From Prolixibacteraceae bacterium (GTDB lineage: Bacteria > Bacteroidota > Bacteroidia > Bacteroidales > Prolixibacteraceae), in contig JABGRN010000020.1 in the NCBI GenBank assembly GCA_018648265.1, positions 1 to 64,000 of the forward strand: a stretch of DNA of 64,000 bases, in the 5' to 3' direction. Under the pieces are notes generated by a model. The model was not told the DNA's origin. It ran no database searches and worked only from the letters and a program-made list of their open reading frames with translations. A program made the translations under genes and the position numbers. Shown here one piece after another: positions 36,115-44,360 of this stretch. The stretch's first letter is position 1, and each line of letters starts with the position of its first letter.

Positions 36115-36868
36115 TTGTTATATTATCTGCCCAATTAATAATTTACTAAAGTTTCGCAGTTATCAAATATGCTGATAATAAGATAATTAAGTTAATAAAA
36201 AGCAGCATGCAGGTTTTTCTAAGACCCAATTTTCAGTAGGTTAGAATTGAATCCAAAATTCAAAAAACATGCTACACAACAAAGATATCAATAAGATTTG
36301 GGAATTAAAAAAACGGATTTACCCAAGGTTGTCTCGAACAGGAAGTTATTTTAAGCTCTTTGAAATGATTTTCATTTTCGGCTATGGGGATTGAGTATTG
36401 AAGTAGTGCGGGCAGTTGCAGCAAAAAAAAAGAAACCGACCAGATACAATTATTTGAAAGGATAATTAATTAACATTAGGTTTATGAAAAAATTGCATGG
36501 CTGGTTTATAAAAACGAAAAAAATAGAAAGGCGGCATAATCGAAAATGGGAAACATAAAATATTTAAATCAAGTACGAAACATGAAGTAAATTAGTACAC
36601 AAACAAGAGTTTTCTTTTCTAGCCAATAAATAATTATTTGTTGCGGAACTTACGTTATAAAATCAAGTAAAAAGGGATAAATACGCCAGACAAAATTAGA
36701 TTTTACATTTTTAAAATTATATTCAGAAAGCACTAATTTACAGCACAATAACAACATTTTTTTCATTCTTTTGAATATTGCGGTTCTATTCACTAATAAA
36801 TCATAACTGATCAATTCAATAACTTTATTTATCTTGCTTCAACATTTTACCAACTTCAAATTATAAAA
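36115..36868. other. Long gene-poor region
   Basis: This 754-bp stretch has no convincing gene. It holds two short ORFs, a 41-codon one at 36269-36394 (MLHNKDINKIWELKK...) and a 24-codon one near 36484, whose Lys/Arg-rich, coding-like composition suggests a decayed gene; no family is recognised. The rest is AT-rich with no clear repeat or hairpin. Confidence 0.35.
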
Positions 36869-37615
36869 ATGGAAAGCGAAATAAAATTAGCTGTTCTCAT
36901 TGACGGCGACAATATCCCTTCGGCTTATGTAAAAGAGATGATGGAAGAAATTGCCAAATATGGAAACCCGACAATTAAACGAATTTATGGCGATTGGACA
37001 AAACCCACTCTAACAAAATGGAAAAACCTTTTGCTCGAAAATGCCATAACCCCAATTCAGCAATATGGTTACACCACCGGAAAAAATGCCACCGATTCAG
37101 CAATGATAATTGATGCCATGGACATTTTATACAGCGAAAAGGTTAATGGTTTTTGCCTGGTTTCCAGCGATAGTGATTTTACAAAACTTGCAACCCGCTT
37201 ACGCGAAGCTGGCATGAACGTAATTGGTATTGGCGAAAAAAAAACCCCCGAACCATTTATAGTTGCATGCGACAGATTTATTTACATTGAAATTCTTCGA
37301 AACCGTTCGAAAGAAACTGAAAGTAGTATTGCCCCCGACAAAACAGACAAAAAAAGTGGTGTTGATAAAATTACACCCAAAGTAATTAAATTAATCTCAA
37401 CAACTATTTCCGATTTAGCCGACGACGATGGCTGGGCATTCCTTGGCGATGTGGGTAGCCTTTTACAAAAAAAACAACCCAATTTCGATTCAAGAAATTA
37501 TGGTTTTGAAAAACTTACCCCGTTAATAAACTCCATTGGAAAGTACGAAATCGACCAACGCGAAAGTTATAAAGGCAAATTCAAATTGATTTACGTAAGG
37601 AATAAACGAAGGTAA
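36869..37615 (+). CDS. NYN-domain ribonuclease-like protein with LOTUS domain
   Basis: The 248-residue protein has an N-terminal NYN/PIN-like domain (about 7-145) with acidic residues in AVLIDGDNIPS, NATDSAMIIDAMD and LVSSDSDFTKLATRL, which would hold a metal ion for RNA cleavage. The C-terminal part (about 170-245) is an OST-HTH/LOTUS domain, ending YKGKFKLIYVRNKRR, expected to bind RNA or partner proteins. This architecture is widespread in bacteria (YacP/LabA-like), and its targets are mostly unknown. No neighbour suggests a pathway. Confidence 0.85.
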   Translation: MESEIKLAVLIDGDNIPSAYVKEMMEEIAKYGNPTIKRIYGDWTKPTLTKWKNLLLENAITPIQQYGYTTGKNATDSAMIIDAMDILYSEKVNGFCLVSSDSDFTKLATRLREAGMNVIGIGEKKTPEPFIVACDRFIYIEILRNRSKETESSIAPDKTDKKSGVDKITPKVIKLISTTISDLADDDGWAFLGDVGSLLQKKQPNFDSRNYGFEKLTPLINSIGKYEIDQRESYKGKFKLIYVRNKRR

Positions 37616-37658
37616 TTTTAAAAATAACAAGGGCATCGATATTTGTAACCAAACCTAT

Positions 37659-37874
37659 ATAAACTGAAAAGACAAATCTCAAAAAAACAAATAAGTTCCA
37701 ATTTTTTAAATATTCAAATGCTAAACTATTCCTTATTATGTTTCAAGCAATTTGTAATTTTGGTTTTTGTGATCTATGAAGCAATTGCATACAGGTTTGA
37801 AATTTGGTAATTGTTAATTGTTATTTTCTGTCAAAAAAAACACAGCCTCGTTGTATCGGGGAATATTAGAAATA
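37659..37874 (+). repeat. Dispersed noncoding repeat, copy B
   Basis: This copy matches 27769-27931 and carries two extra segments of roughly 45 and 15-18 bases. It lies between the NYN gene and the PL8 gene, directly before another repeat-bounded segment. Both copies follow a gene's 3' end. Confidence 0.6.
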
Positions 37875-37887
37875 AAATATTAAAACT

Positions 37888-38160
37888 AACGTGAGTTCAA
37901 CCTAAAAGAAACAAATAACGCTTAGAACATTAACAATTTAGTTTATACGGGTGAGTCAAAATTCCGTAAATCGTGCTAATTAGCTGCTATGAAAAAACGC
38001 TAAGATTTATTTTGACATGATTTTTCTTTGCTTCGTTTCTTTTCATCTAGGAAAAGAAATGCAGTGGGGTTTGGGGCAAAGCCCCATTCAGTCAGATAAC
38101 CAGTCAGTTAAATTTGTATATAATGAACTTAGATAAAAATTCTTACATCGAACTCACGTT
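37888..38160. repeat. 273-bp segment bounded by inverted repeats
   Basis: AACGTGAGTTC at 37888-37898 and GAACTCACGTT at 38150-38160 are perfect 11-bp inverted repeats, and flanking AAACTA is also shared as part of longer, imperfect ends. Inside are hairpins TTTCTTTTC/GAAAAGAAA and GGGG(n)CCCC (GGGGTTTGGGGCAAAGCCCC). It has no ORF and looks like a small non-autonomous element ahead of the PL8 gene. Confidence 0.5.
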
Positions 38161-38178
38161 AAAACTAAATAAACTAAA

Positions 38179-40275
38179 ATGAATTACAGACATTCTTTTA
38201 CATTGTTCTGCGGCTTTATTTTTTTAACATTGTTTGCATTTTCCCAGAAATCAGATATCGAAATTCTTCGAAAAAACTTACTCTACGATGCATTAATTAA
38301 TCGTGGTTTTCAACCGCGGATAGAAAGATACATTACACCTGATTATGGCAAAGCATCTGAATATTTAGCAAACTTTACTCCGGAAGGGAGTTGGAAAGAT
38401 GTTGATTACACCGACCGCGATAACAACTGGGATCCATTGCACCATCTCGATCGGGTTTTGGTTTTAGCTTTTAATTTTATGACCGACACTTCGCAATTTT
38501 ATCAAAATAAGGAACTGTTGGCCGGGATCGAAAAATCGATTGAATTCTGGTATAAAACAAATCCGGAATGCGACAACTGGTACAAAAACCGAATTGCCAA
38601 ACAGTTTTATTTTAATGTAATTGCTTTGCTTTTGGAAGGTAATATCGATAAGAATTTGCATTCCAAAATGGTAAACGATTTAACCGAAAATCCAACAATG
38701 ACCGGCTCGAACCGGACACTTTTAGCAACTTCAACTTTCTACAAAGGAGTTTTGGAAAATAACCCGGAAATGATAAAACTGGGAGTTTCGGGAGTAACAG
38801 ACCAAATTCTGATTTCAACAAAAGAAGGAGTTCAACCAGATTACAGTTTTCATCAGCACGGTCATTTTATTTATAACGGAAGTTATGGTTTTAATTATTT
38901 ACGCGAATCTATTTGGCTGGCAACAATTGTCAACAACACCGAATTTGCTTTTTCGCAAAAACACATTAAAATCTTGCGCGACTATTTTCTGGAAGGAACG
39001 CGCTGGATGATTCGTGGCGGGTTGATCGATTACAATGTTCGTGGCAGGCAAGTTGGCCGCAGCGATGCCATGAAATTATATGCCAACTTATTAATCCCGA
39101 TTTTAAATCATTTAATAATTACCGACCCCGAATATCAGATTGAATACAAAAAATCGATTGAAAAAATTGAAAAACAACTTCCGCAAAATACATTTGGAAA
39201 TAAACATTTTTGGCGATCGGATTACACAATTCATCACCGCGAGAAATATTCAACATCATTAAAAATGTGTTCTGAACGAACTGTTGGAATAGAACTAAAT
39301 ATGAATTCTGAAAACAAACTGGGCTACTGGCTTCCGTACGGATTAACCTACATTTACAGAAATGGAAACGAATACGATGGTATTTTTCCAGCCTGGAATT
39401 GGGCACGGTTGCCGGGTGTTACAAACCCTCATATTGAAATTGAAGAATTGGGAAAAGGAAAAAAATATACGCAACAAACTTCGTTTGTAGGTGGTGTGCG
39501 CAATGGGAAATATGGCATTTCGGCAATGGATTTTGCAAAAGATAAAACCTCAGCAAGAAAAGCCTGGTTTTGGTTCGACGATGAATGGCTTGCTTTAGGC
39601 GCCGGAATCGAATCGGAACACGACTCGACAATTGTTACAGGAATTAATCAAGCGTTACGAAAAGGCAAGATTTTGGTTGACGGAAAATTCCCGATAAAAA
39701 ACCGAGAGACTTTGCAAAACCCAAAATGGATATTACACGATAGTATTGGATACATTTTCCAAAATGAAAAAAAGGTTGAGTTTTCAGGAGGAACACAAAA
39801 CGGAAATATGCAACGATTTTGCGGACTTGGGAAAGATACTGTTTATTCGTACCCGGTTTTTTCGCTTTGGTTTAACCATGGAATAAAACCCAAAAATGAA
39901 ACCTACGAATATATTGTAGTTCCTGGAGTTGATGACAAAGAATTAATAAAATATTCGGCAGATTTGCCCTTAGAAATTCTTTTAAATTCAAAGAATATCC
40001 AGGCGGTTTCGCATAAAAAATTACAAATTACAGGAATTGTTTTTTATAAAAAAGGTGTGCTGAAAACAGATAGTTTAACAGTTAATGTAAATCATCCTGG
40101 TATAGTTTTAATCGATGAAAAAAATGGTTCTGTTTCAATATGCGATCCTACTGCAAAACTTGAAGTAATAAAAATCGGGATAAAGAAAAATGGTCGTTTT
40201 ATTTTTGACGAAACAGTAAAATTACCTTCTGGCGGATTTTCGGGAAAAAGTGTTTCTATTCGACTAATGAATTAA
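38179..40275 (+). CDS. PL8-family polysaccharide lyase
   Basis: The 698-residue secreted protein has a signal peptide (about 1-22), an alpha/alpha toroid domain (about 30-350) and C-terminal beta-sandwich domains. The catalytic segment SFHQHGHFIYNGSYGFNYL carries the His and Tyr of family PL8, with NVRGRQVGRSDAM for the Arg and CSERTVGIELN for a Glu region. PL8 enzymes cleave uronic-acid polymers such as chondroitin, hyaluronan, xanthan or, in some marine members, other polymers by beta-elimination; the substrate here is not decidable. No T9SS tail is seen, so periplasmic location is likely. Confidence 0.88.
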   Translation: MNYRHSFTLFCGFIFLTLFAFSQKSDIEILRKNLLYDALINRGFQPRIERYITPDYGKASEYLANFTPEGSWKDVDYTDRDNNWDPLHHLDRVLVLAFNFMTDTSQFYQNKELLAGIEKSIEFWYKTNPECDNWYKNRIAKQFYFNVIALLLEGNIDKNLHSKMVNDLTENPTMTGSNRTLLATSTFYKGVLENNPEMIKLGVSGVTDQILISTKEGVQPDYSFHQHGHFIYNGSYGFNYLRESIWLATIVNNTEFAFSQKHIKILRDYFLEGTRWMIRGGLIDYNVRGRQVGRSDAMKLYANLLIPILNHLIITDPEYQIEYKKSIEKIEKQLPQNTFGNKHFWRSDYTIHHREKYSTSLKMCSERTVGIELNMNSENKLGYWLPYGLTYIYRNGNEYDGIFPAWNWARLPGVTNPHIEIEELGKGKKYTQQTSFVGGVRNGKYGISAMDFAKDKTSARKAWFWFDDEWLALGAGIESEHDSTIVTGINQALRKGKILVDGKFPIKNRETLQNPKWILHDSIGYIFQNEKKVEFSGGTQNGNMQRFCGLGKDTVYSYPVFSLWFNHGIKPKNETYEYIVVPGVDDKELIKYSADLPLEILLNSKNIQAVSHKKLQITGIVFYKKGVLKTDSLTVNVNHPGIVLIDEKNGSVSICDPTAKLEVIKIGIKKNGRFIFDETVKLPSGGFSGKSVSIRLMN

Positions 40276-40293
40276 AAGGAAATAAAATGAAAG

Positions 40294-40331
40294 GATTCCA
40301 TCCTTTTTCCAACATCAGAAAGGATGGAATC
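40294..40331. terminator. Bidirectional hairpin between convergent genes
   Basis: GATTCCATCCTTT and AAAGGATGGAATC form a perfect 13-bp stem with a 12-base loop between the stop codons of the PL8 and beta-barrel genes. T-rich bases follow on the minus strand (CTTTCATTTT), weaker on the plus strand. It probably terminates both. Confidence 0.7.
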
Positions 40332-40338
40332 GCAAAAA

Positions 40339-40827
40339 TCATTTATCGAGCGAAAACATAATTTTAGCCCCCACTCTTAAATAACTACAATCGCCAATGG
40401 AATATCTAATTTCAGGAGAAATTCCAAATTTTTCGTTTATTGGAGTACTAAAACCTGCCCCAATATTTATGCAAGCATCTGAGCCACTGGTATCAAAATC
40501 AAAAAAACCTTGGTCATCGAAATCAAAACTCCAAAATGTAATTCCTAATCCGGCCAGTGCATATACTTTCCCAAGCTTCTCAACATTTGCAAAAACATAA
40601 TTAGCATCTAAATCGAGTACCGACCAGTTTACATTATTTTTAGGTAAAAAGTAGGTAAAAGAAGGCGCGGCACTCCAGCTTTCGTTAAAATCGTAGATAA
40701 CATTTGCAGAAATTCCCAGATTGTCGATGTCGGTTCCAAAACAAAGACCAGGACCAACTTTTATTTGGGCTTGCAAGGTTCCAATTGCAATCAAAAAAAC
40801 AGTTAAAAAAAATATTGATTTTTTCAT
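40339..40827 (-). CDS. Small outer-membrane beta-barrel protein
   Basis: The 162-residue protein has a signal peptide (MKKSIFFLTVFLIAIGTLQA) and alternating amphipathic strands with glycine turns, ending ISPEIRYSIGDCSYLRVGAKIMFSL, the usual shape of an eight-stranded OmpW/OprF-like barrel. A C-terminal aromatic residue and no enzymatic motifs fit this. Two central cysteines may be unpaired or bonded. Function unknown. It is the last of a run of five minus-strand envelope genes. Confidence 0.7.
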   Translation of the reverse strand: MKKSIFFLTVFLIAIGTLQAQIKVGPGLCFGTDIDNLGISANVIYDFNESWSAAPSFTYFLPKNNVNWSVLDLDANYVFANVEKLGKVYALAGLGITFWSFDFDDQGFFDFDTSGSDACINIGAGFSTPINEKFGISPEIRYSIGDCSYLRVGAKIMFSLDK

Positions 40828-40848
40828 TTTTATAATTTTAGATATTTA

Positions 40849-41346
40849 TTATTTTTCGAGCGTAACAGATAAACTGGCATTGCCTTCGCCGGCCATAACA
40901 ACTAAATTAAGTGTACCTTTTTCACCCCTAAGCATTCCACCAACATTGTCGCCGGAAATAAGATGAGTTTCAAAACCTTTTCCTTTTAATTGACTTTGAT
41001 ATTTCGTAAGTACATCATCAGGGACTTTCTCAAAAATCATCGTCCAGATTTTCATGTCATTTAAATCGCTAAGTGAAACATTTTCTATTTTTCCGAAATC
41101 AAATTTGGGAACATTGCCCGGGATTTCAGCTGGCCATTTTTTCTGGCCCGTATTAGCAATTATGGTTCCTTCATCGGTTTTAATGGTGATACTTTCTCCG
41201 TCAACATCTACATCTATATTTTCGCCACCCGCTTTTTCAAGCATCCTTTCGGCAAATTTTTCAGCTCTTTTTTCGCTTCTGTTCTGGCAGGCTGATAGAA
41301 TCGTTATCGCAAAGAATATTAATACGAGATAAGTAACTTGTTTCAT
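40849..41346 (-). CDS. Lipoprotein of unknown function
   Basis: The 165-residue protein has a lipoprotein signal (LSAC at about residue 20) followed by a charged helix (RAEKFAERMLEKAGG), a VDVDGESITIKTDEGT segment and a globular tail. Hypothetical, conserved-looking secreted lipoprotein; its short repeat-like beta segments resemble those of several Bacteroidota lipoproteins, but no domain is named. It sits in a minus-strand run with secreted proteins. Confidence 0.6.
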   Translation of the reverse strand: MKQVTYLVLIFFAITILSACQNRSEKRAEKFAERMLEKAGGENIDVDVDGESITIKTDEGTIIANTGQKKWPAEIPGNVPKFDFGKIENVSLSDLNDMKIWTMIFEKVPDDVLTKYQSQLKGKGFETHLISGDNVGGMLRGEKGTLNLVVMAGEGNASLSVTLEK

Positions 41347-41418
41347 TTTTAGCTTATTTATTTTTGAAAATTCTGAGATGTTTAAAATCGATTTTCCTCA
41401 GTAGATTTGAATTTGAAA

Positions 41419-41440
41419 CGGGAGGCTAAAAAACCTCCCG
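41419..41440 (-). terminator. Terminator-like hairpin
   Basis: CGGGAGG and CCTCCCG form a 7-bp GC stem with an 8-base loop, 16 bases beyond the stop codon of the T9SS-tailed protein. The T-run on the minus strand is weak (CCCGTTTC). Confidence 0.5.
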
Positions 41441-41455
41441 GCTCTTAAAAAATCG

Positions 41456-42727
41456 CTATTTTTTTACTACAACAAAAGAACGTGGGCCTTCTTCAGCCAT
41501 CATTCTTATATAATAAATTCCCGATTTGTAATCGTTTAATTGCAAATGTGTAATTGGTCCTTCTACCGAAAATGTTTTCATAACCTGACCGGTAGTGGAA
41601 TAAATAGCAGCATCAACCGGATGTTTAAATGATGGGAAATCGATTGTCAAATCAGAAATAAATGGATTTGGATAAACCTTTATTTTACTTTCAATCTCTA
41701 GTTCTTTTACAGCAACAGCAATATCAGCAGGCTGAATAAATCCTTGTGTTAGTGTTGGATTTACTTCCATTGTTTCGATAATCGATTCGCCCAAAGTCCA
41801 GTTTAGCGAACCATTATTCTGAGAAAAAAATTCTCCTCCTCCAGACATTGTATTTAGCCACACACCGGATGGATCGTAAGGATCATCATCACCATCGCCT
41901 CCATCGCCTCCATCACCATCATCGGGATTATTGATTCCCCCTTTATTGAATTCTGTTCCCGAAATATAAGATACAAATCCACCGTTTTCATCCACCAGAT
42001 TTACACTCATTACTGCCACTTTTATTCCAGGTACAAACCACTGATAGCTTACGTCTGTTCCTTCGGTTTTATACTGATGGTCAGCGTAATTATTCCACCA
42101 GCTCCAGTTTACGGTCGCTTTCACTAACAAAGCATTTTGAAACGTTGCTGCTGGTGTTTTTAGTGTACCATAACCAACAGCAGTGATCTCAGTATTGCTG
42201 GTATCTTTTAAAATATATGTATTTTCAATGATATGATTTATCCAAAGTATATGTCGGTCGCTGTAAGTATCACCATAAGTAAAAGGAACTTTTAGGTTTA
42301 TCAACGGATCGAGCCATTTAGTATAACTAACATTCGTATTCTGAATTTGGTCGTACATACCCATCGCCATCGACTCAGACCTATCGTTGCTAACCTTCAT
42401 ATACTGATAAATTTGTATCGTATCGGCATCTCGTCCAAAAGGTTTAATTGCCAGGTTGCTGTTTTTCACTTCAGTAGAATCGGCAAAAGGTGTTGTAGTT
42501 GGATCGACACAAATTACGACTGCAGGATCGTCGTCTTCCGGGAGATTACTAAAGTCCCAGTTTTGATTGGCACCTACCGAAATCATAGCTGAGGTAATTC
42601 CTACCCCGCCCTCTTTTACGGTATACTTATCGCCAATATCGAGGTTCATTAGCTGTGTTATTGTTGGCTGGGCTATTACCCCCGAAGCCAACAAAATACC
42701 TGTTATTATTAATATTATCTGTTTCAT
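41456..42727 (-). CDS. Secreted protein with T9SS sorting domain
   Basis: The 423-residue protein starts at the ATG at 42727, just before the signal peptide (MKQIILIITGILLASGVIAQ). A beta-rich body of about 260 residues is followed by a DGDGGDGGDGDDD linker and a C-terminal type A sorting domain (KVYPNPFISDLTIDFP ... GIYYIRMM ... FVVVKK), so it should pass through the type IX secretion system. The body is not recognised. It follows the FISUMP gene with a 93-base gap. Confidence 0.85.
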   Translation of the reverse strand: MKQIILIITGILLASGVIAQPTITQLMNLDIGDKYTVKEGGVGITSAMISVGANQNWDFSNLPEDDDPAVVICVDPTTTPFADSTEVKNSNLAIKPFGRDADTIQIYQYMKVSNDRSESMAMGMYDQIQNTNVSYTKWLDPLINLKVPFTYGDTYSDRHILWINHIIENTYILKDTSNTEITAVGYGTLKTPAATFQNALLVKATVNWSWWNNYADHQYKTEGTDVSYQWFVPGIKVAVMSVNLVDENGGFVSYISGTEFNKGGINNPDDGDGGDGGDGDDDPYDPSGVWLNTMSGGGEFFSQNNGSLNWTLGESIIETMEVNPTLTQGFIQPADIAVAVKELEIESKIKVYPNPFISDLTIDFPSFKHPVDAAIYSTTGQVMKTFSVEGPITHLQLNDYKSGIYYIRMMAEEGPRSFVVVKK

Positions 42728-42820
42728 TTTTTTTTGATTTTGAGTATAGAGGACTATCCTCAAGAACTTTAATTTTTAGAACATCGAGCTTGATATTTTT
42801 TATTAAATACTCGGTACTAA

Positions 42821-43927
42821 CTAATCTTTAATACACCTTACCGCCAAACCGTTGGTTTTATTTTTAACAGTATTTGTCTGAGCCACGGTTACGCCACTAT
42901 CATAAAGCTTGAGAACAAGTGCCTGTTCCGTATTCGTGGTATAATGTGTTGCCGACCAGAATGATGTGGTTTCTTTAATTCCTTGAAAAGCAGGCTCACC
43001 GCCAACAATATGCATTTCTCCTGCCCCAACTGCGTTGAATCCAGTTTCATTGTTACCGTTGGCGGTTTCCCAATGAGCAGTCCCTGCTTCTTTCAACTTT
43101 TGGCCGATTAAACCGCCTCCAACCTCGTAATGATCACTTACATAGTCTTTTAACGTTTGCCATTCGTTTTGGCTTGGTAAATGAAAGCCAGTTGGGCAAA
43201 CCCCCTGCACTCCACTTGGTGATGCTGTACTTGACGAAGTCCCATTCATAGTTGCATCCCATGTATAAAGTTTTCCATAAATATCGGCATTCGAAGCATT
43301 GTTATCGTAGTCGTAAACTCCAGTTATGGTACTACCATTTGAATAGTGAGTTGATTTTAAGTTGGATGAAATCCAGATTTGAGTTCCAATAGTAACCAAT
43401 CCGTAGGTATTTCCATCATAATCTGTAACAGAATTTCCGTCACCACCGGTCCCGGTTCCACTTCCACCTGGAAGGTAAACCCACTGGTCGCCAATGTAAA
43501 GTGTATCGTTTGAATAATGAACATAAATAGACCCGGCGTACAAAGCATACGGAACCGAAACCATTTCTGTTGTTCCCATTTCAATATAATTACTACCACC
43601 GCTTAAATCAAGATAAACTTTTAAGAACGAGTTTCCGGTGCCCCAGTCAATGTCGGCAAACACACCAGATAAAACTGTTCCTTTGCCAATTTTTAGATTT
43701 ACTAATCCAAATTGATTGGTTGCCTTTGTATGCTTTTCAGAATAAACCATTTGCCCTGACGCAGTGTTTTTTAGTATTGAAAACTTCAAGCTAACTGTTT
43801 GGTCTTTTACTGTTGCACCTGAACTATTCCTGACAATTGTTTGATAGTTTATGCACTGTGGAACTTGTGCAAATGTTGCGAACGAAATTATTGCAAGTAC
43901 AATAATTAAAAGAGAAAGTTTTTTCAT
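42821..43927 (-). CDS. FISUMP-domain secreted protein
   Basis: The 368-residue protein has a signal peptide (MKKLSLLIIVLAIISFATFAQ), an N-terminal beta-domain (about 25-145) and a C-terminal Fibrobacter succinogenes major paralogous domain with TDYDGNTYGLVTIGTQIWIS, VCPTGFHLPSQNEWQTL and a TSFWSATHYTTNTEQALVL core ending LAVRCIKD. FISUMP domains are common in secreted Bacteroidota and Fibrobacter proteins, of unclear function. No T9SS tail is seen. A small basic ORF lies just upstream. Confidence 0.85.
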   Translation of the reverse strand: MKKLSLLIIVLAIISFATFAQVPQCINYQTIVRNSSGATVKDQTVSLKFSILKNTASGQMVYSEKHTKATNQFGLVNLKIGKGTVLSGVFADIDWGTGNSFLKVYLDLSGGSNYIEMGTTEMVSVPYALYAGSIYVHYSNDTLYIGDQWVYLPGGSGTGTGGDGNSVTDYDGNTYGLVTIGTQIWISSNLKSTHYSNGSTITGVYDYDNNASNADIYGKLYTWDATMNGTSSSTASPSGVQGVCPTGFHLPSQNEWQTLKDYVSDHYEVGGGLIGQKLKEAGTAHWETANGNNETGFNAVGAGEMHIVGGEPAFQGIKETTSFWSATHYTTNTEQALVLKLYDSGVTVAQTNTVKNKTNGLAVRCIKD

Positions 43928-43944
43928 TTTAATAGTTTTTATGG

Positions 43945-44082
43945 TTAATAATTGTTCTTTTTTGAATGATTTTCTTTTATCAGTTTTTTAAGAATTTTTT
44001 TTAAAGCCTTATTTTGTACATCCAGGCTTTTTAAAAACTCTTCTGCATTCGATTTTGGTTTTCTTTTTTTAGCTGCGTTCAT
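43945..44082 (-). CDS. Putative 45-aa basic protein
   Basis: An ATG at 44082 opens a 45-codon ORF, MNAAKKRKPKSNAEEFLK..., ending 17 bases before the FISUMP start codon. It is rich in Lys (about a third of residues) with an amphipathic helix in the middle, and no hydrophobic segment. Its position at the head of the FISUMP operon and its promoter-side direct repeats support it, but a short lysine-rich ORF in AT-rich DNA can be chance. Confidence 0.4.
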   Translation of the reverse strand: MNAAKKRKPKSNAEEFLKSLDVQNKALKKILKKLIKENHSKKNNY

Positions 44083-44138
44083 ATTAAAAAACGTTTATGC
44101 AATTTTATGAAGTTGGAATGTTTTAAACACTAATAACC

Positions 44139-44175
44139 GGGTTACAAAAAGTATTAAGGGGGGGTTACAAAAAGT
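44139..44175 (-). promoter_or_regulatory. Direct repeats upstream of the small basic ORF
   Basis: GGGTTACAAAAAGT occurs twice with a 23-base period (44139-44152 and 44162-44175). A helical-turn-spaced direct repeat some 57 bases before the ATG at 44082 looks like an operator or a tandem promoter element. The binding protein is unknown. Confidence 0.4.
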
Positions 44176-44360
44176 TACATTTTAAATTTCAGGCCGGGCA
44201 AAAAAATATTTGAATAATCAACACGAATCTTATTTGTTCAATTATTTTATAATGAAAAATAATCTCACTTAAAAGTTGGCCGACTAGTAAAATAAGTGGT
44301 TTTAATTAACAGGGAGGGACTGTAAACAGATGAAGATTGAAATTGAAGTTTGAATAAAAA

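Noticed and set aside
42821-44082. Phage tail fibre interpretation of the FISUMP protein
   Set aside because: It has a signal peptide and lies among secreted envelope proteins; no other phage-type gene is present.
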